64,000 nt of DNA from Oscheius sp. JU75 (Eukaryota; Nematoda; Chromadorea; Rhabditida; Rhabditidae). Position numbers and translations under genes: made by a program. Below the pieces are notes generated by a model that saw nothing but the letters and a program-made list of their open reading frames with translations, was not told where the DNA came from and did not search any database. Positions 34,622 to 45,023 of the stretch are shown here, one piece after another; the stretch's first letter is position 1; every line of letters begins with the position of its first letter. The stretch is from contig JASJZC010000001.1 in the NCBI GenBank assembly GCA_037178855.1, forward strand, positions 2,790,001 through 2,854,000, given 5' to 3'.

Positions 34622-35966
34622 GGGCTAGAACCTCTACTTTCATTGTTTCTCATACTCCCCCTCCCTAGTCGAATCCCTTGTTAATTTATTTTCTCCCCTT
34701 TGACCCTCAGTTCCCTGTCACCCTGTGATTCTCCCAGTAGATCTATCCTTGGCAGAAGTGAAAAGACTCATATTCTCCAGCTACCTTAAGATCCCCACTG
34801 TCTTAAAGCCTTTCTGCGCACAAAGGAAGAGGCGATGAGAGTTGAGGGGCTAGGTTATCAACAGATTATACTGTAAATGGGTCCCGAAAGGAGCGAACAA
34901 CGATTATCTTTTTGGAAATGAACTATAGTAACAAGTAATGTTTGCCTTTTTGCAGACAAACTTTCTCCTCTTTATTCATTTTTTTATCACAATGATCGAG
35001 ATCTCCGAAGTACGATTTTGTCCTCTCCACTCTTTCAAGGAGCTCACAATGAGTTTTCTATAGGGTGAATAGGAGAAGATAAAGGTCAGCTTGGCAGTAT
35101 GGACACAAATACCAATAATAAGAAGACAAATATGGTATATGTCGACTCTCCAACTAGTCGTAATAATTAGAATTCCTATAGGAGCCATTCCTACAAATAC
35201 GACCATTCCTAACACTACTGTCTGAAACAAGAATTGTTGCCCAAGTAGAAAAAAACCAACCAATATTATCAGAGCCTTAATCACCTCAATATGTTGCTTC
35301 TTCGAAACAACTGACACTGTCACCGCGTGTTTCTTCAAAATTGAAAAGATGGTGTAGTTAGTGAACATGGTAAGAAACACTCCATACTGTCCAGCCGTAG
35401 GGTAATATATCATTGCAAAGTACCCATCGGGATTCCAGTCGCCTAACACAGCATAAATCACATCTTTTTTGAAAATATCCGGATAAACGACACGATGCTC
35501 CATGAACAGGTCATACTTTGTCACTTTCCTTTGTCGCTCACCCAAATATGCAACGGGGAAAGTGATCAGAGGCAAAAGAACATAGTTGATAGAGTAGAAC
35601 AGAATTCGTGCCGGTTTGTTGTTTAAAAAATGGCCTCGGGGAAGTAAAACATCCATTCTGTAGTAGAAGACAGCGCCCACGGATGATAAACACACTGAAA
35701 TTTCTCCTTGATTTTGCAGACAACTCAAGCTTTTTTTTGTTTTTAAACTAGTTTTTGTCTATAAAATTTCGTAATAAAATCCCGAGGCCATATTTTAAAC
35801 AACAAATCAGAATCAGCAGTCAGGAGAGCAAAATTTATGCAAAATTTAAAATTGCATTTAATGAAATGTTGATGTTGTTGATACGACAGATACAGCCATT
35901 AGACCGCTTCCAAATTCGGACTAATAGTCTTCGTCTGTTTCGCCCCTCATAAGAAACGAGACATTA
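34622..35966. repeat. Segmental duplication, copy B (chemoreceptor block)
   Basis: Partner of 11268-12738. The similarity ends at CATAAGAAACGAGACATTA, followed here by a small palindrome (TTACGCC-TGGCG-GGCGTAA) instead of SL1 spacer. Confidence 0.85.
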
Positions 35967-36699
35967 CGCCTGGCGGGCGTAACGTGTCGCTCTTTTTATC
36001 TTCGGACACATGAATGTTCGAGCTATTGTCTGTTAAGGGAAGAATACACCTTCATGAAAATTTACTGAGATTTGTTGCGTGTTATCGTGTCTAGGATTCA
36101 AGGAATACCGACATGAGCCCACGGCGTAACCTTTGTTATCAGATGGGAACTCGCTAAAGGCAGTCATTCTCTCCAAAAGAAGAGTTGGAAGTCAGAGTAG
36201 CCGATAAAATGGGAAGTTAAGGAAACGTCAGGTTATGGTGACTTCTACTGAGCCATTTTGTTTTTGATGCGTTTCTTACAAGACCAATGCATTCACAAAA
36301 ACAATCCAGATAGTCAAAAAACATACCAACAAGATGCATTGTCAAGAACTGAATTTGTAATAGCGGAGGAACATTCATATCTGAGAACAGTCCCTTCCCG
36401 TAGAAGGCAGTATAAGGAAATAGTATGAAGGGATAACAATATACTGAAACGTGTAGTACGAGAAGTCCAATACTGAAAGAATGATGTCATTAAAAAAGTA
36501 AAAAGTCCTACGTCACGCCGTGGTAAGCCATAAGGTATCGGAAAGCACGCGAGAGGTGTGGAGGAGATTTGAACAGCAGCAAATAACAGCTAACAATAAT
36601 TTCTAATATGGAAAGCACAATGGAAGAGTATTTAACCAGAGGTATTAGTGCGACAGGTTTTTCCGTGAAGTACGGATTTGATAGATTAACATAGGACAT
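34976..36699 (-). CDS. Serpentine chemoreceptor (Str/Srh superfamily)
   Basis: Seven-pass G-protein-coupled chemoreceptor of the nematode-specific superfamily, usually on ciliated sensory neurons. Two N-terminal exons are visible: 36699-36512 (MSYVNLSNPYF, then helix 1 SSIVLSILEIIVSCYLLLF) and 36472-36327 (helix 2, IGLLVLHVSVYCYPFILF). The large exon is 35728-34976, with helices of the second half and the family-typical SPYRKLIV near the C terminus. The second exon ends in phase 1 and I could not join it cleanly to the large exon, so an exon of about helix 3 was probably missed in the 36326-35730 interval. Whether the gene is intact is therefore open. Confidence 0.7.
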
Positions 36700-38618
36700 G
36701 AATGAGATGGAACTGTCCCAGCTGTCTTTTCTAGCTATAACTGCATAAAAAAGATTGTGTAGCTTGAAGAGGGGAGTTAGCAGTCAAGGAATGCAAGGGA
36801 ATACTTCTGACAGGTAGAACACATGGGAAGGCTGTAATGAATATTTTGACAAGATGTGATTCGAAGGCTTGTTTGATAATAGCAGCTGCAACTTTCGCCG
36901 CCATTTCGCACCGAGGTCATTCAAAGGGGTCCATTTCTGTGACAGGGCGTTCTTTCTGTACGATTCCTAAAAGACCCTGGAAGACTTGGAAGTGGTGTTC
37001 TGTCTGAGGTCTCTTAGATCTACAGTCATTGCAATAATATATGTTAACATAAAGGGGTCGGGGAAGGTACATCGAGCTATGGCAGTCGCAAATCCTTTTC
37101 CTCTTCACCCTCAATGACTGCTAATCAAGCAGATCTTGATTTATGAAACGTTTCACAAATTTACTATAAATGATTCTGGAAAGTTTATAGAACACAAAAG
37201 TGAAGGTTTTTCAAAATTTTGAATCTAATTTAAAATGTCCTCGCGTCTATGTCTGTCCGAAGCCAATATTGCCAATTAGTGTGCACTATTTTGTGCGCAC
37301 GCTAAGTGTTGGCAAGACAAGTCAGTTCGGGAGATACCTTCTTTGAGAGGACGTTGCTTCTGTCATGGTAGCTCGACTGGCGGGGAAAATGCGAACAGGG
37401 CGAAGTGAGAGAGAAGGACCAGGACAGACTGACAGAAGAGAGTAGAAACCGGGCAAAGTTCAAAGGTATCAGAGGATATAACTGTCATTGGGTTCCCTAG
37501 GGACGATAGCATTACTTGGACAGGGAGTTGGATCGAGAAATCGGAAAAATGGGTTCAAGGAGTGAAAGGGAAGTGGGTTTGAGGGATAGAAAGTGGAGTC
37601 AAAGAGTGGGAAGTGGGTCTCACTGATTAGAAATGGTCATTAGCAATCGTTTTTGCTGGGTAAAGGACAAGGTAGATATGCCTCAAGAAGCGCAACAAGT
37701 TAGGCTACCGCCCCGAAGGGGCGGCGGCCTAACTTGTTGTCAGAAAATTATGGCGAATGTGGTGATACCATGGTTCAACTCTATCCAATCCTATTAGACT
37801 AGGGTGTAGTGACCAAGCAAAAAAAGCTAACGAAATATTTTGGTTCGTAGTAGTGTAGCTCACCGGTGGTATAAAATCGGTTGGTATTATCGAAAAGGTA
37901 AAACTTTTCGCAAATTTCCACCAGTCTGGCTCGTCAGTCCTGTTTTTGACCTCTCTGATTCGCTCCTTCCGGATCCAAATATTTTTTCGACTGTTTTCGG
38001 CAGAAACACATAGTTTCCTGGCTCTTTTGAGATAGCCCAACGCCGGCGGCAGCACAATTTTTGGCTGACATATGATATGATGAATAAATGGGTACGTATC
38101 CAATTGGAACATCTGTCATATCAAAAGTCAGTATTTTAATTATATCAAGCAAAAAGTTTGCTCTAATAGTTACTATGCCCCTGCGGGGGCCCTAAGCCAA
38201 GAATAATTTGAAAACAATGAATGACGATTTTAACAATGGATCTGGACTGTAAGCAAGTACCAACCTAATTTATCTGTTTCTAAGCTATGCGGGTCTTAGC
38301 GTTCATTGAAGCAAACGTTTCTATCCGATTTTTGTGGGGTGATGCTGGCAGGTGAATTCAGTTGCAATAACTCAAATATTCAACGATTAGGCTTCAAACG
38401 GTCCACAGAATGTACAATTGGATATGTTTCATGCTTCGGGGAATGATGGGTCATTCAACTTGTAGAAAATGGAAAAAAAAATCCTCAGCCTAGATCTCGA
38501 TTCGAGTTGGTAATATGCCAATGATACGCTGTAATGTCCCAATTACTAACGTTTAAAATTATTCGAAGTATTTGAAAGTTGGAGCAAATTTTTGGGACAA
38601 TCCCACGGAAAATACCAT
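36700..38618. other. Region with short unrecognised frames
   Basis: A minus frame at 36917-37114 has a Cys/His pattern (CDCHSSMYLP, YYCNDCRSKRPQTEHH) that could be a transposon zinc-finger scrap. The minus frames at 37729-38152 are unrecognised. A hairpin-ended repeat occupies about 37235-37741. Confidence 0.35.
37235..37741. repeat. Repeat with a CAACAAGTTAGGC palindrome end
   Basis: Ends in a stem of CAACAAGTTAGGC and GCCTAACTTGTTG around a GC-rich loop (37694-37740). It is preceded by a series of GGAAGTGGGT/GTTCAAG-like short units and starts with GTCTGTCCGAAGCCAATATT. A related element lies at 47790-48085. Confidence 0.6.
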
Positions 38619-38676
38619 GTAATGTTTGCAAGTTTTCTCTTCTTTACTCATTTTCTTATCACAGTGATCGAGATCT
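38619..38676 (-). pseudogene. Third chemoreceptor scrap
   Basis: About 58 nt resembling the very 3' end of the chemoreceptor exon at 34932-35000 (GTAATGTTTGC, then TCATTTTCTTATCACA and GATCGAGATCTC). Only the C-terminal codons and 3' flank remain, about 170 bp before SL1 cluster 2. Confidence 0.55.
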
Positions 38677-38703
38677 CACTAAAGGAATCAAATTGCTGGC
38701 AGA

Positions 38704-38829
38704 TGGCTCCTGTGGCTGCGGGAGACGAATCGGACAATTGGACCCTGGCCGACAAGGACTATCTTTCTGCGCCGCGAAGACAGATCCAGCAAATGTCCCT
38801 CAAGAATAGACTCGACACCGTTTCCGAAC
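38704..38829 (+). other. Exon-like fragment beside SL1 cluster 2
   Basis: A GC-balanced frame beginning with an ATG after GGCAG reads MAPVAAGDESDNWTLADK and continues as APRRQIQQMSLKNRLD. It looks more coding than its surroundings, but no gene continues from it and it runs into SL1 copy 9. It may be a stranded exon carried by the rearrangements. Confidence 0.35.
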
Positions 38830-38844
38830 GAACTGTATTATCTT

Positions 38845-38946
38845 GTTGCTTTCCCAGTGAAGGGAAGGCCGTTCCAAAATTTTATTCAACCTCTACATTT
38901 GCAGGGTCGGAAGCATTTGAATACCTCAAACTTGGGTAATTAAACC
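38845..38946 (-). ncRNA. sls-1: SL1 spliced-leader RNA, copy 9
   Basis: Exact leader and donor. Sm region TAAAATTTTGGAACGG. 3' stem CTTTCCC/GGGAAGG with one mismatch. Divergent with copy 10. Confidence 0.91.
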
Positions 38947-39301
38947 GACGATTCTGTTCACTGTTAGGATATCAGGTGGTCTAGGTGCGGAGATGGAGCG
39001 GCAAAGGCAGTGAAACTGTGTCACAAATGGAGTGGAACGCTGTGAAAGGCATCTTGACGCAAAATGATCTATTTATCCATTGAAGTTGAAACACATGGTA
39101 TTTTGTAGTCTTCTCGACTGCCACGACCCAATAGAAACACATCTTTCATTTAATAAAATCGTCTTCATGCCAGAAGTGGTGCCTAAATAGTCCTGTCAGT
39201 CAGCCACCTGTTTCTCTGCGTCTGACCCAGTTACTCCCAGCTTCTACCGTTCCATCTCCCCATCCAGACCGTTTGATGTTCCAGCACCGAGCAGAATCGT
39301 C
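38947..39301. promoter_or_regulatory. Shared spacer of divergent SL1 pair (copies 9 and 10)
   Basis: 355 bp. The copy 10 side has CATCTCCCC and a changed inner block, TTGATGTTCCAGCA. The copy 9 side has the standard CTGATATCCTA element. Confidence 0.6.
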
Positions 39302-39405
39302 GGTTTAATTACCCAAGTTTGAGGTATTCAAATGCTTCCGACCCTGCTCTCACAAAGAGGTTGAAAGAAATTTTGGAACAGCCTTCTCTCCACTGGGAAG
39401 GCAAC
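39302..39405 (+). ncRNA. sls-1: SL1 spliced-leader RNA, copy 10
   Basis: Exact leader, GTATTC donor, consensus Sm site. The 3' stem reads CCTTCTC/GGGAAGG with one mismatch. The 3' flank (39410-39650) is shared with 9420-9665 in cluster 1. Confidence 0.91.
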
Positions 39406-39409
39406 AAAA

Positions 39410-39650
39410 CATTTCAGTTTCAGACCCACGGTAGTCTCACGGCAGATTACTTGAACCTGGAAACTGTTTCTGCCTTCCGTACAAACTATCTGGAAGTTAC
39501 AAACTAGCGAAAAAGCTAGCAAGGACGAGCTGTTAGGAGAGTAGCAGAAGACAGTTCCCATGGATCCGAGCCAGTCAGCCCCCACCCGCAACCCGAAGCA
39601 TAGTTCCTATCATCCATTGTTGGAGAAACTGCTGCTGGAGAAGTAATTGG
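39410..39650 (+). repeat. SL1 3'-flank unit, cluster 2 copy
   Basis: Closely similar to 9420-9665. Both contain an ATG-led frame starting MDP-QSAPTR and continuing HHPLL or YHPLL. The shared frame may be chance conservation of a recent duplication or the first exon of a lost gene. Confidence 0.6.
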
Positions 39651-39691
39651 TCCTTTCTTTTGTGTAGAGAAAACTCTAATGTTTCAATCTA

Positions 39692-39780
39692 GTTGCCTTC
39701 CCAGTGGAGGGAAGTGCTTCCGACCCTGCTCTCAAACAGAGGTTGAAAGAAATTTTGGAACGACCTTCCTATCAAGGTCG
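39692..39780 (+). pseudogene. Rearranged SL1 RNA relic
   Basis: A minus-oriented SL1 3' hairpin (TTGCCTTCCCAGTGGAGGG) joins directly to a plus-oriented SL1 body lacking the leader (from TGCTTCCGACCCTG through AAATTTTGGAACG). The leader and donor are deleted, so it cannot act in trans-splicing. Confidence 0.75.
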
Positions 39781-39961
39781 ATGTATTGTATTTAGTCCAG
39801 CAACCATGTGATTGTAACATTGGAACCTTGTAGTTTTTGGCGAGAACAAGGAAGATTTGTTGTTGCAATCTCTGATGTTCAAAGAAGATTTGTTAAGAAA
39901 CTGCAGAAGAACTAGTTCGAAAGAATTGCCCCTTCTTTTTGTGTAAAGGAAACTCTAATGT

Positions 39962-40064
39962 TTGCCTTCCCAGAAGAGGGAATGCTGTTCCATAATTTCT
40001 TTCAACCTCTACATGAGAGCAGGGTCGGAAGCATTTGAATACCTCAAACTTGGGTAATTAAACC
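39962..40064 (-). ncRNA. sls-1: SL1 spliced-leader RNA, copy 11 (variant Sm site)
   Basis: Exact leader and donor, but the Sm site reads AAATTATGGAAC, breaking the U-run, and the 3' stem is weakened (CTTCCC against GGGAAT). Possibly a dying copy. Confidence 0.75.
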
Positions 40065-40311
40065 GACGATTCTGGCCACTGCTGGGATATCAGGAGGTCT
40101 AGATGGGGAGATGGTACGACAAAGGCAGGGAGAATCTGGATTAGAGAAACCACTGGCTAACTGACAAGACAATTCAGGCGTCATTTCTGGCACGAAGAGG
40201 ATTTTGTTATATGAAAACAGTCACATATGATTCAAGATTGCGCTTTAGAAGTAGAGGATGCACAAGTGTTTCTGACACGGAGTCTAGAAGGGAAGAAACG
40301 CAAATGGTCTG

Positions 40312-40413
40312 GTTGCCTTCAGAATGACGGGAAGGCTGTTCCAAAATTTCATACAACCGCTACATTTGCAGGATCGGAAGTATTTGAATACCTCTAACTT
40401 GGGTAATTAAACC
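40312..40413 (-). ncRNA. SL1-like RNA, copy 12 (leader variant T19A)
   Basis: Complete unit with Sm site and 3' stem, but the leader has T to A at position 19 (AAGTTAGAG). Upstream it has only 106 bp before the divergent copy 13. It is either a variant leader or a decayed gene. Confidence 0.75.
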
Positions 40414-40519
40414 GACAATCCTGCTCAGTGCTGAGGTCTGGAATAGGAGATGGTGCGGCATGCGGCTTTCCATCTCCCCATCTAGACCACCTGATATCCT
40501 AGCAATGAACCGAATCGTC
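40414..40519. promoter_or_regulatory. Compact shared spacer of divergent SL1 pair (copies 12 and 13)
   Basis: Only 106 bp. The copy 13 side keeps CATCTCCCC and CTGATATCCTAGCA. The copy 12 side has lost part of its inner block. Confidence 0.5.
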
Positions 40520-40623
40520 GGTTTAATTACCCAAATTTGAGGTATTCAAATGCTTCCGACCCTGCTCTTAAATAGAGATTGAAAGAAATTTTGGAACAGT
40601 CTTCCCTCCCCTGGGAAGGCAAC
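40520..40623 (+). ncRNA. SL1-like RNA, copy 13 (leader variant G16A)
   Basis: Donor, Sm site AAATTTTGGAACA and 3' stem are intact and the upstream element is complete. The leader differs by G to A at position 16 (CCCAAATTTGAG). If transcribed it would add a non-canonical leader. Confidence 0.78.
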
Positions 40624-41285
40624 AAAACATTTCAATTTCAGACACACGGTAGTCTCACGGCAGCGCACTTGAAGGCAACACTATAGTAATACGGTGTTTT
40701 TGAACTTAGGAATTCGTTTAAGGCTTCTAAACCTGTAAAGGTTTTATGGAAACAATGAGAATGGACAAAAAGTTAGAAGAATCACAGTAGCATACGACAG
40801 TCACCAGAGATCCGAGGAAGACTGAACACACCAGGGTTGAACCAACTTTTTTATACTTGGGTACAAGCAGCAAATAAGCTGCTCGAGCCGATTTTGAGCG
40901 GCTCGAAGGGGGTCTCAAAGCCGAACCGCTCGATAGGTCTAACCGAGCCGAGTTTCTTCCCTTACCTCTTGACGGTATATGGGAGCTGAAAAGCTGATAA
41001 TACAACAAGAAACCTTTCTTCCATTACAAGCAGCTGTCGAGGCGAAACGGGGGAGACTCCCCTGATATAACGATTTTTTTTTTTTAGAAGTCTCAGAACT
41101 TTTTCCGTTGGCCTCCAGTCTTCGGGGAAAATAGTCAGACCAAGGAATGTGCCTGTGATGCTCCCCTTCCGATTCTTCCCGATTTCCACAAACAGACGAA
41201 AACAATGTTCGTCCGGGGGAATGAGTGAGCACAACATTCATCATTGACTCTATAAAAGTGATAGGAACATGATTCCTTCTCGAAA
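40624..41285. other. Intergenic before the chitin-binding gene
   Basis: Contains a GC-rich palindromic stretch near 40880-40950 built on GAGC(C)G units, and a segment (about 40965-41075) related to 42850-42960 inside the next gene. No supported gene. Confidence 0.35.
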
Positions 41286-44200
41286 ATGCTATTTTTTTTC
41301 CTTCTGACCGTCTCTACGGTCGTTGGATCTCAAGGACCGATCATCAGACAAGATTCTCTCAATGTTCTCTGCTCTCAGAAGAGATACATCCAACTCGGAG
41401 CATGCAGCTCTCACTTTGTAGAGTGTAACCAAGGGATTGCAACAGTTAGGAAGTGTCCTGTTAGGGGAGAGGTCAGTTAGAACAGGGAGAGGGACAGGGA
41501 CAGACTCTTCTTTTCAGGTGTTCCATCAAGAAATGTGCCGTCCAGCCGGTCCCGAATGCCATGACTCTTCCATTTCCTTCCTTAATGAAGAGACGAGTCG
41601 TCTGGCCGGACAAATCGGTTTCTGTGGTTCCTCTGAACTGGCCCACCTCTTAACTGTCACTCAGGGCTGTTCTAGACAGGCTCTCATCTGTACCGGAGGT
41701 CGTCCAGTGGCGGCAGCTTGTCCCAATGGTTACACAATGCACACTGACCTCTCCTGTAGAGAGTCCAGTCTCCAGTGCTATGGACAAGCTTCAATCGGTA
41801 TCAGGGATTTCTTCCTCCAACAGTTATGCACTCCCTATCCTAGTCTTCATCAACATGTCTCGCGTCAGCAACAACAGCAACCGCAGACGGAAGGCTGTAA
41901 TCAATGGTGACCGAATGTTCAAGGATGCTAACATTCGGTTCAGGTATGTGAACTGTCTTCCTCGTCCGTCTATCATTCGATGTCCAGCTGGGTCCATTTA
42001 TGATGGTACTATTCAACAGTGTCGTCCTTGGAAGCAGGGAGATACCTGTGTTATGGGAGGGAGTTGCTAGTGAGTCAAAGATAGAGAGACAGGGACCTAC
42101 TTTCAGTGGTCGAGAGTACCAGTCAGTCTCTCTGGGCAATTGCCAAAGCGTCTACTTGTACTGTGACGGTCTTCAAGGAAAGTATCTCTATTGTCCCGAA
42201 GGAACCATCTTTGACGGAACCAACTGTGTCCGACCCGAGGCGACCGACTGTCCAGTTTGTCAAGAGGGAGAGACTCGACCAGCTTCCAGTTGCAATGAGT
42301 ACTTTGCCTGTGCCCAGAACACCTGGACCAGCTTGTCCTGTGCCGAAGGAACCGCCTGGAATCAGTTGAAGGGAGAATGTGAACAGAGCTACACCTGTCT
42401 CTCTCCGACCAAATGCCAGTACGGAGTCGTCCGATTCATTTCCTGTGGAAAGGTTTTGGTCTGTAATGGTCACGGTTTCGACGAGATTATCTGTCCGCCC
42501 AATCATATTTTCGACGGGAACACGAAGAAGTGCGTCTACAGTACCACTTGCAATAATGTGAGGAAGTCCTGGGGGAGACAGTAGAGGATTTTCAGTATGC
42601 CTGTCGCGAAGGGGATGTCATCTTGACACCGGATTGTCAGGCCTACCGAATTTGTCAGAAAGGTCGCTACAGACTGGAGAAGTGCCGTAATAAGAGAGGA
42701 AGAGTCTCTGGTACGTTCTTATACAAACAAAGTAATGCGACGACTTCCAAACTTCTCAAAAAAACTTGATCTTGTTGTCCAGCCGGAAACCCCGACTGAA
42801 CTTATCCAAAAATTTCTCAAACACTCCTTGAAGAGGTCAGAGATTTCCCTTACCTTGACGGTAAATATGGGAGCTAAAAAGCTGATGACAACTCTTTGGT
42901 CTCGAACCCCATTGAATGCGGCTGCCGAAGCAATACGGGCAAGACGCCACTTAGCAGGACGGTGATACCGGCGAGACATATTGATTTGCGCTGCATTTTG
43001 GGCACAGTTATGAGTTTCAGCCTACTGTCAGGGCTGTGGACAGCCTCAACATTTGTCCCAGTTGACCAGTATCCCTGCACAGTGCCCGGAAGACACAAGA
43101 CAAGCCAATCAGAACGACTGCTCTGCCTATTTCCAGTGCTCTGGAGGACAATGGCAGGCACAACGGTTAGTAAACTGATTTTCGTGTACTCCATTGGTTT
43201 CAGTTGTCAAGCTGAACAGGTTTGGAGCTCTCATCAGTCAGCTTGTGTAGAGTCGCATTTCGATCAAGAATGTTCGGTAGCTCAGGAGTCTCAATGCCAA
43301 GAGGGAGAGGTACGGTACTCTGTAGTCTGTCTCTACTTCTTTCCAGAGGGTCCTGAACCCTTCAGTTAGAGACTGTAGTCGTCTTCTTGAGTGCAGATCG
43401 GCCAGATGGATCGAGATGACCTGTCCCGAAGGATATCTCTACGGTAACTGTCTCTCACACCAAGTACTCTTTTCCAGATACCGTCTCAAAGAGCTGTATT
43501 CCCGGAAAATGTCCCACCTTCCAACAGGAACCAGTTGTGATACCTGGAACTGCAGAGACTCAGCCCCCGGCCCCACCTCCGACTGACAACGGTTACGGTA
43601 TCGACTGTGTTGACGGAGAACAGGCTGTGGATCCGTTCGACTGTACCAAATATCTGGTATGTCAGAATGGACACATGGTCGCTCAGATCTGCTTGGCGGG
43701 ATCCGGATACAATCCCGGGTCGAGAGAATGTGAAGAAGGGTAGGTGTCTCTCTATCTCTTTTCAAACTGTGCCAATTGAAACTTCAGATATGAGTGCTCT
43801 GCCGAGTGCAAAGATGGCACGTACATTCCTCTCCCAACCTGTGGAAAATACAGGTAGACTACCAGAGGGTTAAAAGTGAAGAGGAAGTGTTCAGATACTG
43901 TCTCCAAGGGAAGTACATCGACGGACAGTGCAATAGGAACAAGGTCTTCTCTAACGGTGGATGTACTGAGACTGAGTGCGCCAACACTTACTGTAAGTCG
44001 ATAGTTACTGTAGTCATTACAAACTATGCACCTAAGTAGTTTTGAAACAGAATCCTGTTACTAACTTTTGCTTTCGAATCCTGGGACTACTAGGCATAGT
44101 CGCCCGTGTGTTCAAAGAGTACCGTCGATGATTATTCAAAACTTTTGAGTTATTTTTCCGCCTGGTGATGTTCTGCACAGTTGCAGAGGTTGGTCCGTTC

Positions 44201-44836
44201 TACAACTTCGTAGAACCCTGTTTGGCTATAAAATCACTCCTTGGACCTGAAAAAACGGTGTCTTTAGACGTCCCGGTCTGCCAGGAAGGTTCAGTCCTCC
44301 CCCCACAAACGCTGCAGCCGAATCCTGCCGTCTACACAGTCTGTATCAACGGACGTTGGGAGGAGAGAGCCTGTTCCGAGGGTCACGTCTTCAACTTTGT
44401 CAGTCTGATCTGCGAGAAGCAGACAGCCCCTCTCTCTCCACCGACCTGCTATGCCGGAGACACCAAGCCCATTTCGTGTCAAGAGTACCAGGTGCCCATA
44501 GTAGATTCGGAGTACTGTAGTCCTTCTTAGGTCTGTTACTACGGTGAATGGAAGAGACAAATCTGTCCTTACGGACAGAGGTTCATCAATGGAATCTGTG
44601 TCCCTGGTGACTGCCGGGAGAAATGCCAAGAGTCGGCAACTGCCTACAGAAGAGACCCCTATGACTGCTCCAAGTACTATCAGTGTGTTCATGGTATGAA
44701 TTCAGTTTTCTCCAAGACAAAAACCTTTTAAGAAAAATGGACATCTCGTCCCTGCGCCCCTGGAACTGTCTTCAACGAGCGCGTTTTCGTCTGTGATCAT
44801 GCCAGAAATGTGCCTGAATGTGGCGGGGCCTACTGA
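41286..44836 (+). CDS. Secreted protein with many chitin-binding (CBM14) domains
   Basis: A signal peptide (MLFFFLLTVSTVVGSQ) leads into about 14 Cys-rich modules of the peritrophin-A/CBM14 type, joined in phase over more than a dozen short introns. Typical modules read YLYCPEGTIFDGTNC, YFACAQNTW, KYLVCQNGHMVAQIC and KYYQCVHG, each with the aromatic-Cys spacing that holds chitin. The last module ends VPECGGAY before the TGA. One Pro-rich linker (TQPPAPPPT) lies near 43570. Nematode proteins of this layout, such as C. elegans CBD-1 with about twelve modules, work in the eggshell or other chitinous layers, so such a role is inferred. A composite repeat with a hairpin copy sits in the 43994-44270 intron. 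Some modules have fewer than six cysteines. Confidence 0.88.
43995..44260. repeat. Interspersed element with hairpin, intronic copy
   Basis: Shares its left part with 7790-7840. The hairpin is at 44167-44216, arms ATGTTCTGCACAGTTGCAG and CTACAACTTCGTAGAA. Confidence 0.55.
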
Positions 44837-45023
44837 TAAATCTTCTTACATTAGAATTCTTCTTGACCAAAAGCAGTATTTGCCTGACCGTCTTGGGCTG
44901 TTTACCAGCTCTTCCAGAGCGACTTGCGCAACTCCGCGGTCGAGGTCAGCGTCCAGAGGGGGAGGCGGAGTCAGACGTTGTTCAGAAGTTCTGTTGGTCA
45001 ACCAACTGAACGCTCTGCTTTGA

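Noticed and set aside
35966-35990. Small TTACGCC/GGCGTAA palindrome at the end of the duplicated block
   Set aside because: Seven base pairs only; too short to call a terminator or element end.
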